A stretch of DNA of 64,000 nucleotides from CAYRWR01 sp964537555 (GTDB lineage Bacteria; Spirochaetota; Brevinematia; Brevinematales; CAYRWR01). Below, piece after piece: positions 16,982 through 26,024 of the stretch. The DNA lies in contig CAZIAD010000015.1 of NCBI GenBank assembly GCA_964537555.1, positions 1 through 64,000 of the forward strand, in the 5' to 3' direction. How positions within the stretch are numbered: the stretch's first letter is position 1; every line of letters starts with the position of its first letter. Position numbers and translations under genes: made by a program. The notes beneath the pieces were generated by a model. The model ran no database searches, was not told where the DNA came from, and worked only from the letters and a program-made list of their open reading frames with translations.

Positions 16982-18768
16982 TTCCCCAGACTGTGATAGA
17001 TGAGATCCTGACCAGGGTCTCTATAGTAGATGTGATCGGTAATTACTTTGAAGTGACCAGGGCCGGTAAGAATCATACCTCTCTGTGTCCCTTTCACAGT
17101 GATAAAAATCCCTCCCTGTCTATCAGTGAGGAAAAGGGATTGTACCATTGTTTTTCCTGCGGTGCATCCGGGAATACTGTAAAATTCCTTATGGAATATA
17201 AAAAAATCGAGTTCCCGGATGCCATGGATGAACTGGCCCGTATGGCTGGCATAGATCTGGACAAGTACAGAGACAGTGAAGATTACGCCAGCACTAAAGA
17301 GAAAGAACGGCTGTACAAGATGAACCAGGATGCCATGCAGTATTACCATGATGTCCTGCTCAAAGATCCCCAGTCTCAAAAGGCCCGGGATTATATTAAG
17401 AACCGGAAGCTCAGTAAAGACAGTGTGGAAAATTTCCGTCTGGGCTACGGGGGAATGGACTGGCAGGGACTGCTGGATACCCTGAAGAAAAAAGGCTATA
17501 CAGAAGCGGAGATAGAAAAAGCCTCCCTGGCGTCCAGGGGTAAACAGGGGTATTATGACCGGTTCAGGGACAGGATCATTTTTCCTATCTTTGATGTACA
17601 GTCCCGGGTAGTGGGTTTCGGGGGACGTATACTGGAAAAGGATGCCAAAGGGGCCAAGTACCTCAATAGCTCCGAGACAGCCGTGTTTCATAAGTCCCAG
17701 CTCCTGTTCGGACTGGACCGGGCTAAAGAGCTCATGACCAAAGCCCGACTGGCCCTGGTAGTAGAGGGATATATGGATGTCATAGCCCTCCACCAGAATG
17801 GTATAGTAAATAGTGTGGCCGCCCTGGGCACAGCATTTGGCGAGAGTCATCTCAGGCTCCTCAAGCGTTATTGTGACCGGGTGGTATTTATTTTTGACGC
17901 GGATGCAGCCGGACTGGCTGCTGCCAATAGAGCAGTCGACCTGGGTGTGAACCTGGAATTAAAGCAGGGCATAGTGATATTGCCCCCGGGTAGTGATCCG
18001 GACGACTACAGCATGCAGCACGGGGGAGAGGCCTTCCTCAAGTATATAGAGGAAAAGTTTCTGCATCCCCTGCAGTTTAAGCTGCGGTACTTTGCACGGC
18101 AGGTGGACCCCCAGAAAGAGACAGTGGCCTTTTTAAAGCGGATCTTTCCCTGGGTGCAGAGTATGAAGAGTGCGGTGCGGAGGGAAGATGCCCTCAGGGA
18201 TATTGCAGCCTTTATTGAGCGGGACCTGACAGTGGTGCAGGAGGAGTACCAGCTCCACAACAAGCCCGGCTCATTGAGGAGAGAGGAAGTTCAGCCGGCC
18301 ATTAAGACAGCGGCAGCTCCTCCTCAGAGGATGGACCCTGTAGAGCGGGAACTGATGGCACTACTGGTAGTGTTTCCCGAAAAAGCGGGTACGGTGAGTA
18401 ATATAATAGATGTAAGTATGTTAAAACATAAAGAATCTCAAACTCTTTTTGAGTTTGTAGTGTCTAATACCGATAGTAATACTCCTGAAGTATTCAACCG
18501 CATCGGGGATGAGGCACTGAAGAAGCGGGCTTCGGATCTGGCGAACCGGCCGGACCTGAATTCCTTTACCGTGATGGAAGTGGCTTACAAATTAAAAATA
18601 CTGTACTTTAAGAGTGAAATGGAAAAGAACAATCGTCTTATCGCTCAACTGGAAGCCCAGAAAAAGACCCGGGAAAAGAACGATCTTCTGAAGCAGAACC
18701 AGGGGATATTACAGCTCAAGACTGAGACTGAACGACTGTTGAAAGAGATACAGGAAAAAATGATATAG
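16978..18768 (+). CDS. dnaG: DNA primase
   Basis: Synthesises RNA primers at the replication fork. The 596-residue protein has the CHC2 zinc finger (C37, H40, C58, C61, in CPFHSDKNPS and YHCFSCG). The RNA polymerase-like catalytic core with Toprim motifs follows (LVVEGYMDVIALHQNG about 261-276, then VVFIFDADAAG). A C-terminal helical helicase-interaction region completes it. The start is TTG at 16978: GTGGAG lies 6 nt upstream, and the protein begins MIPQTVIDEI as expected for the family. It lies 19 bp before rpoD, the conserved dnaG-rpoD arrangement. Confidence 0.97.
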   Translation: MIPQTVIDEILTRVSIVDVIGNYFEVTRAGKNHTSLCPFHSDKNPSLSISEEKGLYHCFSCGASGNTVKFLMEYKKIEFPDAMDELARMAGIDLDKYRDSEDYASTKEKERLYKMNQDAMQYYHDVLLKDPQSQKARDYIKNRKLSKDSVENFRLGYGGMDWQGLLDTLKKKGYTEAEIEKASLASRGKQGYYDRFRDRIIFPIFDVQSRVVGFGGRILEKDAKGAKYLNSSETAVFHKSQLLFGLDRAKELMTKARLALVVEGYMDVIALHQNGIVNSVAALGTAFGESHLRLLKRYCDRVVFIFDADAAGLAAANRAVDLGVNLELKQGIVILPPGSDPDDYSMQHGGEAFLKYIEEKFLHPLQFKLRYFARQVDPQKETVAFLKRIFPWVQSMKSAVRREDALRDIAAFIERDLTVVQEEYQLHNKPGSLRREEVQPAIKTAAAPPQRMDPVERELMALLVVFPEKAGTVSNIIDVSMLKHKESQTLFEFVVSNTDSNTPEVFNRIGDEALKKRASDLANRPDLNSFTVMEVAYKLKILYFKSEMEKNNRLIAQLEAQKKTREKNDLLKQNQGILQLKTETERLLKEIQEKMI

Positions 18769-18787
18769 GTGCTGGGAGGCATTATAG

Positions 18788-20485
18788 ATGTTTGATGAAT
18801 TATTGGAAAACGAGGACATCAATAAGCTGATCAAATACGGAAAAGAAAACGGTATGCTCACCTACGATGAGATACTGGAGCGGCTCCCTGATGAGATCGC
18901 TTCTTCACCGGACGGGATCGATAATGTACTGAAATTACTGGAAGAAAATGATGTTAATATCGCTGATGCTTTCTTGGCTGAATTTGATGATCTGATGGAC
19001 GAAAACTTTGAAGATATGGATGCTATCATCATCGAGAGTGAAGATGAGCAGAGCGATAACCCCCTGCGAATCTATCTTAAGAAGATCGGTAAGATTCCTC
19101 TTCTGAACCAGATGCAGGAGATCGAGATCGCCAAGAAGATCGAAGAAGGCCAGCTCAAGATCAACGGGGCTGTGTATGACTCCGGATTTCTTATCGAGGA
19201 GATCAATGAGATCGTACAGGAGATCCTCAAAGGCCGGGGTAAGCTGTATAACTTCTTTAACCTGCCTAAGATCTACAACATCACTGTCAAGGAACGCAAA
19301 GAGCGTATGAAAGTGGTGAACCGGGTAGCGCAATACCTGGAGAGCTTTTACAGCGGTCTCAATGACATGGATGATGAATGGAAAGAGGCTTTTAACGATG
19401 AACGCAGGCTGGAGATCCGGGAGCGTATCCGGGAGATCCGCAGGGTCTTTATCGACGCCATCAAGAGTATCGATATCAACCAGAAGCTGGTGTCCCATGC
19501 CGCTACCAAGATAGTGCGCCTGGCTGAAGAGATAGAAAAGACCAAGCAGTACTTCAATAAGATAGAGTCTGTCAATGCCATGTCACTCACAGATATTTAC
19601 AACCTTTATACAGAAAATCCTGAGAATGAAAACCTCAAGAATCTGGTAGAGTCTATCAAGAGTAAAGAAGACAGGCTCAAACTTATCGCTGACAGCTATA
19701 AATGTACTACCGGTGAGATCATCCACTGGGCCAATGAGATCCGAGAGGGCCAGCTCATTGTGGAAGACCGGAAGAAAGACCTGGTACAGGCTAACCTCCG
19801 TCTGGTAGTGTCTATCGCCAAGCGTTATATTAACCGCGGGGTCCACCTGTTTGACCTCATACAGGAAGGAAATATCGGCCTCATCCGGGCTGTGGAAAAG
19901 TTTGAATACCGCAAGGGATACAAATTCTCCACTTATGCTACCTGGTGGATACGGCAGGCCATCACCCGCTCCATCTCTGAGCAGAGCCGTACCATCCGTG
20001 TACCTATCCACATGATAGAGCAGATCAACAAGGTCAAAAAAGCCGAGATGGACCTCACCCAGGACCTGGGACGCCTGCCCTCTGTGGACGAGATATCTCT
20101 GCGCATCGGCTGGAATGTGTCCAAGGTCAAGAACATCAAGTCCGTGGCTAATGACCCCGTCTCCCTGGAGACCCCGGTCGGACGTGATGAAGACAGCGCC
20201 CTGGGCGACTTTATCGAAGATGTCAAGGCTACCAGCCCTATCAATATCACTATGAACAATATGCTCAAGGAAAAGCTGGGCGCCATCATAGACGACCTGC
20301 CTCTGCGAGAGCAAAAGGTCCTGCGTATGCGTTTCGGACTGGAAGACGGTTATGCACACACTCTGGAAGAAGTGGGATACCTGTTCCAGGTCACCCGTGA
20401 GCGTATCCGGCAGATCGAGGCTAAGGCCCTGCGTAAGCTCAGAAATCCCAAGCGGGTCAAAGAGCTGATGGACTTTGTGGACTAA
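18788..20485 (+). CDS. rpoD: Primary sigma factor RpoD (sigma-70)
   Basis: Housekeeping sigma subunit of RNA polymerase, 565 residues. An acidic region 1.1 is at the N-terminus, and region 1.2 starts at NPLRIYLKKIGKIPLLNQ (about 92). Region 2 includes DLIQEGNIGLIRAVEKF and YATWWIRQAITRSI, which contact the core and the -10 element. Region 3 is PIHMIEQINKV onward. Region 4.2 (VTRERIRQIEAKALRKLR) reads the -35. This matches the TTGaca/TAtaaT promoters seen across the window. A terminator follows. Confidence 0.97.
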   Translation: MFDELLENEDINKLIKYGKENGMLTYDEILERLPDEIASSPDGIDNVLKLLEENDVNIADAFLAEFDDLMDENFEDMDAIIIESEDEQSDNPLRIYLKKIGKIPLLNQMQEIEIAKKIEEGQLKINGAVYDSGFLIEEINEIVQEILKGRGKLYNFFNLPKIYNITVKERKERMKVVNRVAQYLESFYSGLNDMDDEWKEAFNDERRLEIRERIREIRRVFIDAIKSIDINQKLVSHAATKIVRLAEEIEKTKQYFNKIESVNAMSLTDIYNLYTENPENENLKNLVESIKSKEDRLKLIADSYKCTTGEIIHWANEIREGQLIVEDRKKDLVQANLRLVVSIAKRYINRGVHLFDLIQEGNIGLIRAVEKFEYRKGYKFSTYATWWIRQAITRSISEQSRTIRVPIHMIEQINKVKKAEMDLTQDLGRLPSVDEISLRIGWNVSKVKNIKSVANDPVSLETPVGRDEDSALGDFIEDVKATSPINITMNNMLKEKLGAIIDDLPLREQKVLRMRFGLEDGYAHTLEEVGYLFQVTRERIRQIEAKALRKLRNPKRVKELMDFVD

Positions 20486-20514
20486 GCACTGAAGCGGGTT
20501 AATGGATAAATTAT

Positions 20515-20547
20515 GGCCGTCTCCGATGTGGGGACGGCCTTTTTTTT
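20515..20547 (+). terminator. Rho-independent terminator of dnaG-rpoD
   Basis: GGCCGTCTCC and GGGGACGGCC pair (one G-T) around GATGT and are followed by eight T residues, 29 bp after the rpoD stop. Confidence 0.92.
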
Positions 20548-20614
20548 GCATTGGGTGGCCTGATTAAGCCAGGCCGGGGCTGGAGCATACATTTGAAAAT
20601 CTTTGTGCCATAGC

Positions 20615-21379
20615 TCAGGATACATCTTGTGTTATGTAATGTTTCACCTGATACTGGGGATATTGGTTTCGTTTATACTGAATGGCATGGGCGGGGCAGT
20701 TATGGATACAGCGGGTACATAACATACAGTTGGTCTTCCAGCGGATCTTTTTATCCATGACAATATTTTGGGTGGGGCAGTTTTTAACACATAAGCCGCA
20801 GCATATACATTCATCCGTCACGGAAAAACTTTTACCCATAAAACGGCTCATGATGCTCATCAGTTCAGCAAATAGATCCAGGGACAGTACTTTTTCCTGT
20901 ACACTTACTGCTTCAAATCGCAGGATCTTTTCAACATCAGCAGAAAGAGAAGCCTTGATACGGGCAAACTGGCCCCGGGCTGTATCTGCAGGAGTAGGGG
21001 CATAGTTTCCAAAGTAATAATTACGGGGCAGGGCGTAGGTGAATGCCCCGGTCAGTTGATAGCCCTTGTTGATGAGCTTTCGTCCCAGAGAATGAATTCC
21101 GTTGGCATTTTCCAGCCCGGCTGATGTGGTAAAGACTACTGCTTTGGCAGATTGGGCCTGAGGGATATTTCTCAAAGTCCAGCGGATGAGCTTTTCAGGT
21201 ACGTTCCCGGCATAAATAGGCCCCCCCAGTATGACCAGGTCGTTTTCCCGGGGCGCGGAGACAGCCTCTATAGACTGAATATTCACATCATGGCCTGACT
21301 GAGATAAGATCTGTTCCAGCTGCTCACTGAGCCATTTTGTATTTCCGGATCCGCTGAAATAATAAATTCCTACTTTCAT
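20615..21379 (-). CDS. EFR1-type flavodoxin-ferredoxin fusion
   Basis: A 254-residue cytoplasmic electron-transfer protein. The N-terminal flavodoxin-like domain has the FMN phosphate loop YFSGSGNTKWL (about 7-17) and LGGPIYAGNVP. The C-terminus carries two [4Fe-4S] motifs, CICCGLCVKNCP and CMLCTRCIHNCP. This is the layout of the EFR1 family, whose partner is not known. It starts 1 bp after the MarR gene stop on the same strand, so the two form a tight operon under the paired operators at 21803-21849. Confidence 0.85.
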   Translation of the reverse strand: MKVGIYYFSGSGNTKWLSEQLEQILSQSGHDVNIQSIEAVSAPRENDLVILGGPIYAGNVPEKLIRWTLRNIPQAQSAKAVVFTTSAGLENANGIHSLGRKLINKGYQLTGAFTYALPRNYYFGNYAPTPADTARGQFARIKASLSADVEKILRFEAVSVQEKVLSLDLFAELMSIMSRFMGKSFSVTDECICCGLCVKNCPTQNIVMDKKIRWKTNCMLCTRCIHNCPAHAIQYKRNQYPQYQVKHYITQDVS

Positions 21380-21380
21380 T

Positions 21381-21788
21381 TTAGTCCTCCAGGTTTTTGA
21401 TCATCAGTGTGATCAGAGAATGGCACTGATCCAGGGCCTCCGGGGAGATACCACGGGTCATTTTCCGGTTTAACTCCCATAATAGAGGGGCGAGCTCTTT
21501 CAGTACCGCTTCCCCTTTGAGGCTTAACACTATCTCCCCTCCCGTACCCTGGCAGACATAGTCTTTTTCCGCCAATCGGGCTACATTTCTGCTGATGTTG
21601 CCTTTGTTAATACTGAGGGCCTGGCTTAAACCGGCCTGGTTCAGGCCTGTATTGTCCTTGGATCTCAGAGTCATGAGTACCTGGATCTGACCTATACCTA
21701 TACCCAGGTGCCGGGTCTGCATCTCCAGAGCCGCTTTCAGGGACTTGGATAAGAAGATCAGTGAATCTCCCAGTTGTAGTGTATTCAT
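21381..21788 (-). CDS. MarR-family transcriptional regulator
   Basis: A 135-residue dimeric winged-helix regulator. The helix-turn-helix and wing are visible in TGLNQAGLSQALSINKGNISRNVARLAEKDYVCQGTGGEIVLSLKGEAVL. The start is ATG 21788 because AAGGAGGT lies 5 nt upstream; an in-frame ATG at 21851 lies upstream of the predicted promoter. Two palindromes flank its own promoter, so it probably represses itself and the downstream EFR1 gene. The ligand is unknown; redox or small aromatic signals are common in the family. Confidence 0.88.
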   Translation of the reverse strand: MNTLQLGDSLIFLSKSLKAALEMQTRHLGIGIGQIQVLMTLRSKDNTGLNQAGLSQALSINKGNISRNVARLAEKDYVCQGTGGEIVLSLKGEAVLKELAPLLWELNRKMTRGISPEALDQCHSLITLMIKNLED

Positions 21789-21802
21789 AAAAACCTCCTT
21801 AA

Positions 21803-21849
21803 GTTGTGCACACAACAATAATATAACATATTTAGGTTGTGCTCGCAAC
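21803..21849 (-). promoter_or_regulatory. MarR-EFR1 promoter with two operators
   Basis: GTTGTGCACACAAC (21803-21816) is a perfect inverted repeat, and GTTGTGCTCGCAAC (21836-21849) is the same site with one mismatch. On the minus strand the second site overlaps the -35 (TTGCGA). A 17-bp spacer leads to -10 TATATT (21820-21825), and the first site lies just past the -10. This geometry is classic for autorepression. Confidence 0.8.
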
Positions 21850-21905
21850 ACTTTTTATGAATTTATTTTTATTATCTTGCCATAAAGGTATATAATACCT
21901 AAAAT

Positions 21906-22493
21906 GTGGATCTCGACGAAGCAAAAAATTTGATCAAGGAATATAAAATGCCTGACAGCAGGACTATTTTGGAAAGGATCCAGTCCGACCAGGATCTGGC
22001 TGGAGACCTGATCTGGCCTTTTGATTTTGAGGTGATCCCCCCTGAGACATCATCGGACTGGTTCAGTATCCGGGAAGAGATTCCCACCACTATTATCGCC
22101 CAAGACGGGACGGGAGCCCGATTCTGCCTGCTGGAGCAGGGGGAAAAAGAACTGGTTCTCTATGTGGGCTCGGAAGGGGATAGCGGGGTCATGGGTGAGA
22201 GCCTGGAAGATTTTCTGGGTATCATACTGGCTTGTCCCTACTGGAGTGATGTCTGTTCTCTGGCAGGTCAGCCTCTGCCCACCGATCTGGATGAACGCAT
22301 CAGGAAATGGAATGAGGAATTTGAAGAGGATTACCCGGGCCTGCAGGAAAAATCCCGGGAACTGGCACATAAACTGTCTGTGAGGCTCAATACCAGCCCG
22401 GTGCAGAGCCTGCTAGAGAGGATCAATAAATACCGGGGCCGGATCACTGTACTGGGTGAAGATGACGAGGAGTTCGAATATTGGGGTTCATAG
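21906..22493 (+). CDS. Acidic cytoplasmic protein of unknown function
   Basis: I do not recognise this 195-residue protein. It is soluble and acidic, with no signal peptide. The middle part (TTIIAQDGTGARFCLLEQ, then LVLYVGSEGDSGVMGESLEDFLGII) has the look of SUKH/SMI1-like proteins, but this is only an impression. GTG 21906 starts the longest frame, but ATG 21948 has AAGGA 7 nt upstream. TATAAT at 21891-21896 would place the mRNA start near 21904, so the shorter 181-residue form is at least as likely. It stands alone, divergent from the MarR operon. Confidence 0.7.
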   Translation: MDLDEAKNLIKEYKMPDSRTILERIQSDQDLAGDLIWPFDFEVIPPETSSDWFSIREEIPTTIIAQDGTGARFCLLEQGEKELVLYVGSEGDSGVMGESLEDFLGIILACPYWSDVCSLAGQPLPTDLDERIRKWNEEFEEDYPGLQEKSRELAHKLSVRLNTSPVQSLLERINKYRGRITVLGEDDEEFEYWGS

Positions 22494-22600
22494 AGAAGCG
22501 TGGGGTCTTTCCGGCTGTTAGATGAGACTGATTGGTCGGTACTCTCGCAATGGTAAGTGTTCATATAATATCCTGATACGCCTGCATAAAATGCAGATCA

Positions 22601-22609
22601 TGCTATAAT
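22601..22609 (+). promoter_or_regulatory. Extended -10 promoter of the first HEAT-repeat pair
   Basis: TGCTATAAT is a perfect extended -10 element 51 bp before the ATG at 22661. No good -35 is visible at the right distance. Confidence 0.5.
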
Positions 22610-22660
22610 AATAGCGTAGAGAGAATTAAGGATTTCTGCTGTGGAGGAAATGAGACTACT

Positions 22661-23935
22661 ATGGAAATAGCTGCATTACTTATTATAATTACATTCTATC
22701 TGGGAATCTTTATTGTATGGAAATTATATGGGTCTTACAAAAAAAGAGACGATATCCTCAAGGAATACACTAAAGCAGCGGCCCAGCTGGGCCTGGAATT
22801 CAAAGGAAACAGGAGGATCCGGTCCTTCTCTCTGAGCGGCACTTATGAAGGCATGGAGCTCACTACTATCTACTCCTCTGTAAAGATGAAGCCCAGTATT
22901 ACCGTCTTTGTGGATCTGTCAGATAGTGAATATGAAAGCTGGCAGATCCTGTCTGAAGGGCTGATATCCACCATTCAGATGAATCAGGGCTTAAAAGACA
23001 TAGAAATAGGAGACCCGCATTTCGATAAGCGGTTTAAGATCAAAGCGGATGAGCCGGACCTGGTCCTGGCTCAGCTAGATGTGCGTACCCGGGAATTGAT
23101 GTGCAGTCTGGAATACTCTACCAGCTATTTCGAAGTCTCAGACCGCCGGATCGTGGTCAGCTTTCCTACCGAAAAATTTGGATCCATCCCGGTACAACAG
23201 ACCAGGGATATGCTGGAACTGGGGAAAAGGCTCAGGATGATGCCAGATCTACAGCAGACCCTTATAGATAATGCCCTGCACGATAAGGATAGCGATTTCA
23301 GGATACAAAACCTGGAAATCCTTCTCGATCGTTTTCCAGGGTCTGAAGATACTATAAGCACTCTCCGGAATGCTCTAAAAGATGCTAATAAAATGATCAG
23401 GGTGTATGCGGCAGGGCATCTGGGCCCGGAAGGCCAGGTATTTTTAGGGGAGCTCTTGCAGGCAGAGCTGCTGCAGACCCCTATACTGAAAGAGTTGCTG
23501 GGCTATCTTGAACAGGGAGAGAAGACTGCCTCTGCCCTGGTACTGGAGGATTTTTATAGGGAAAAAGCAACACATTCTGAAAAGAAGCTGGTCCTGCAGA
23601 CTCTGGCCAGGCTAAAACCGGAAGGATTGCAGGGATTTTTGCTGGAGCAATTGTCCCGCACTGATGATGTTGAAGAGAAGACGCATATTGTACATCAGCT
23701 GGGAATGTGCGGAAACCGGGAAGCCATAGAAGCGCTGTATCTGCTGCAAAAAAAGAGCAGTAATGCCAGGCTAGATAAACAGATCCACCATGCCATCACA
23801 GAGATCAGGCAGAGGCATGCGGCCCAGGGTGATCCCGGATGGCTCTCCCTGGCGGAAGTAGCTCCGGCTGAAGGTGGCCTCAGTATCCCGGGTGGGGATG
23901 AGGATGGCGCACTAAGTATGGCTGAGGAGGAGTAG
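22661..23935 (+). CDS. Membrane-anchored HEAT-repeat protein with LS-repeat tail, paralogue 1
   Basis: A 424-residue protein. The N-terminal membrane segment is about residues 3-23 (N-out or N-in not clear). A conserved domain with IGDPHFDKRFKIKADEPD about 108-125 follows. From about 195 onward come degenerate HEAT-like helical repeats (FRIQNLEILLDRFPGSEDTI, VYAAGHLG). It ends in an acidic tail with three LS units: WLSLAE, GGLSIPG and GALSMAEEE. The same architecture recurs in three further genes to 28532. Its GGAGG is 13 nt from the ATG, an unusually long spacing. Function unknown; such proteins usually scaffold protein-protein contacts. Confidence 0.8.
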   Translation: MEIAALLIIITFYLGIFIVWKLYGSYKKRDDILKEYTKAAAQLGLEFKGNRRIRSFSLSGTYEGMELTTIYSSVKMKPSITVFVDLSDSEYESWQILSEGLISTIQMNQGLKDIEIGDPHFDKRFKIKADEPDLVLAQLDVRTRELMCSLEYSTSYFEVSDRRIVVSFPTEKFGSIPVQQTRDMLELGKRLRMMPDLQQTLIDNALHDKDSDFRIQNLEILLDRFPGSEDTISTLRNALKDANKMIRVYAAGHLGPEGQVFLGELLQAELLQTPILKELLGYLEQGEKTASALVLEDFYREKATHSEKKLVLQTLARLKPEGLQGFLLEQLSRTDDVEEKTHIVHQLGMCGNREAIEALYLLQKKSSNARLDKQIHHAITEIRQRHAAQGDPGWLSLAEVAPAEGGLSIPGGDEDGALSMAEEE

Positions 23936-23936
23936 C

Positions 23937-25148
23937 ATTCAATTATTACTTGCTTTAATTTTTCTGGGAATTCTGGTGGCACTAGGTATTTTTCTGGATA
24001 AAAATGACAAAGATAACATAAAGAATGATTACTATTTAAGTAATAAAGAAAGAATAGTAATGTTTATCAAGCAGGCAGCTCTAAACCTGGGACTGGATTT
24101 TATTCGGGCAAATAAATCACTGATGAGTGTCCGCTTATCCGGAAAGATCAATGACTACATCCTGAATGCCTCTGTTTTACCTGTTGATTTAAAATACAGT
24201 ATAAGGATAGTTTTGAATTATCATCTGCCGGATACCTCCCCCTGGACTATCTCTGAAGAAAACATGTTCTCTGCTGTCCAGGAAGGTATAGGGATTACTG
24301 GTATTCAGACAGGAGTAAAAAACTTTGACCGTAAGTTCCGCATAAAAGGGGAGGATCCGGACAAGCTGCTTTCTTTTCTCAATCAGGATGTCAGAAAAAT
24401 TCTCTTAGACCTGGTGCAGGTTCCTCATCATATAAAAATAAGCAATGACAGACTGGAGATGAATGTACCCTTAAGAGAACTGGGAAAAACTCTGGGTCTG
24501 ACGCATTATATCAGGAAAATAGCCCGTATACCGGGATTACTGGGCGCTATGTACGATTTTAAGGAACGGCTTTTATATAATGTTATTCATGATGAAAGTG
24601 GTGATTTTCGCTTAAAGAACCTGTCTATATTGACTGCTCACTTTCCGGAGGATACAAAGACCATAGATACCTGCAGAAGTTTATTGAAATCAAACCACAA
24701 AGATCTGAAGATATTTGCTGCTAAAGCACTAAAGGATGAAGGCCTCGATACTTTGCTGGAGCTCATCCGCAGCAGAAAAGTCTCCGGTACCCAGATGACC
24801 GATATTATTTTATATCTTCGTAACAGGAGATATTCAGCAGCACTTCCGCTTCTCCTGAAGAATTTTCCCCGAACAGGCCATCAGGCAGAAAAAGTTGCTA
24901 TCATCCAGTACCTGGGGTCCTGTGGGATGCTGGAAAATCTCCCTGTCCTGCAGGCCTTTGAAAATGATGCCGCTCATTATTTATTAAGAAATGAGATTCA
25001 AAGATCAATAGCCCTGATAAAAGAAAGAAATAATGCTCAAGAGTATCAAGGCCGGCTGTCCCTTACCCAATCAGCTGAAAAAGAGGGTGGACTCAGTATC
25101 CCAGGTGGTGCTGAGGATGGCGGACTGAGCATGGCTGAGGAGGAATAG
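23937..25148 (+). CDS. Membrane-anchored HEAT-repeat protein with LS-repeat tail, paralogue 2 (ATT start likely)
   Basis: This paralogue shares the middle domain (KNFDRKFRIKGEDPDKLLSFL), HEAT-like repeats and the tail GGLSIPGG...GGLSMAEEE. The first standard start codon in frame is GTG 23976, which would cut the membrane segment. The frame is open upstream to an ATT at 23937. AGGAGG (23925-23930) stands 6 nt before it, giving QLLLALIFLGILVALGIFL as an intact membrane helix like the other paralogues. I therefore place the start at ATT 23937 (403 residues), one base after the preceding stop. An ATG-to-ATT mutation or sequencing error is the alternative. Confidence 0.7.
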   Translation: MQLLLALIFLGILVALGIFLDKNDKDNIKNDYYLSNKERIVMFIKQAALNLGLDFIRANKSLMSVRLSGKINDYILNASVLPVDLKYSIRIVLNYHLPDTSPWTISEENMFSAVQEGIGITGIQTGVKNFDRKFRIKGEDPDKLLSFLNQDVRKILLDLVQVPHHIKISNDRLEMNVPLRELGKTLGLTHYIRKIARIPGLLGAMYDFKERLLYNVIHDESGDFRLKNLSILTAHFPEDTKTIDTCRSLLKSNHKDLKIFAAKALKDEGLDTLLELIRSRKVSGTQMTDIILYLRNRRYSAALPLLLKNFPRTGHQAEKVAIIQYLGSCGMLENLPVLQAFENDAAHYLLRNEIQRSIALIKERNNAQEYQGRLSLTQSAEKEGGLSIPGGAEDGGLSMAEEE

Positions 25149-25155
25149 GAGGGTA

Positions 25156-25842
25156 TCAGCTCGTCTTCTTTTCCTTTACACTCATAGCAATAAACAGGAA
25201 TATCCCGTAGAACAGGGCGAAGTGGCACATTACAGAAGGAAGGGCGCTCTCTGTGACCTGAGGTACAAAGGCCATGACCAGAAAAGAGGGGATGAGATAG
25301 AGCAGTACACCGGTCTGGAGAAAAGCGTATCTCTTGCGGAGGAGCCGGTCATCTTCCAGGGCCATCATGCTAATCAGGATAAAGATCACGCTGAACTGTA
25401 CGATCTCATAATACAGGCCATACAGTATAAACACCGGCCTGGGATGCTGGTAGGAAGCGTAGATAAAATCACAGACAGTGGAAGACACGAAGCGGGTATC
25501 AATCAGTATCCATACCGAAAACACCAGGGCCAGAGACAGGGATACTATAGCGTAGATATTTAAGAGAGGACTCTTCTTATTATTCAACAAGGCGAGCAGT
25601 AATACGGTCAGAGCCGGGAGCCAGGTCACATCCAGGAAAGCCAGGCGGGACAGGAAGCTCAGCTCCTCCAGGTGATGATAGCAGATCAGTACTTCCAGGA
25701 GCTGGTACCCGGCCAGGAGAAAGAACAGCAGGGCGCTGATACGATGGATATTTTTCCTGTCTTTACGGGTCAGCATCCAGATTCCGGCGAATATCTCAAA
25801 AGCGGCGGTCAGAGTGCCCAGCCAGGGATTGTAATCGGGCAT
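25156..25842 (-). CDS. Multi-pass membrane protein of unknown function
   Basis: A 228-residue protein made almost entirely of hydrophobic segments, about seven: residues 8-24, 33-52, 63-85, 92-112, 134-160, 172-192 and 199-220. I do not recognise the family; the seven-helix layout resembles small sensor or unknown integral membrane proteins. It lies opposite in strand between the two HEAT-repeat pairs, with its own promoter, and its stop is 7 bp from the stop of HEAT paralogue 2. Confidence 0.75.
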   Translation of the reverse strand: MPDYNPWLGTLTAAFEIFAGIWMLTRKDRKNIHRISALLFFLLAGYQLLEVLICYHHLEELSFLSRLAFLDVTWLPALTVLLLALLNNKKSPLLNIYAIVSLSLALVFSVWILIDTRFVSSTVCDFIYASYQHPRPVFILYGLYYEIVQFSVIFILISMMALEDDRLLRKRYAFLQTGVLLYLIPSFLVMAFVPQVTESALPSVMCHFALFYGIFLFIAMSVKEKKTS

Positions 25843-25872
25843 AGTAGTACCTCTCTCCGGTGATATTCATTC

Positions 25873-25900
25873 ATTTTATCTGAAAACTCCCTAATGTCAA
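25873..25900 (-). promoter_or_regulatory. Sigma-70 promoter of the multi-pass membrane protein
   Basis: On the minus strand a perfect TTGACA, a 16-bp spacer and TAAAAT lie 30 bp before the ATG at 25842. Confidence 0.7.
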
Positions 25901-26024
25901 ATCATGAAATCATTCAGTGATGATTATACTAGTCACTAAAATGGAGAATTCGAGTGTATTAAGCTAGAATGTTGGGGTAGGGGTGGACTAACTGCTACCG
26001 ATGAAGAATGGAAGTGAGGGGTAA

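Noticed and set aside
16882..17850. A minus-strand open frame of 322 codons opposite dnaG, and a similar one at 19583-20551 opposite rpoD
   Set aside because: Both are shadows of highly conserved genes and run across known terminator or intergenic sequence.
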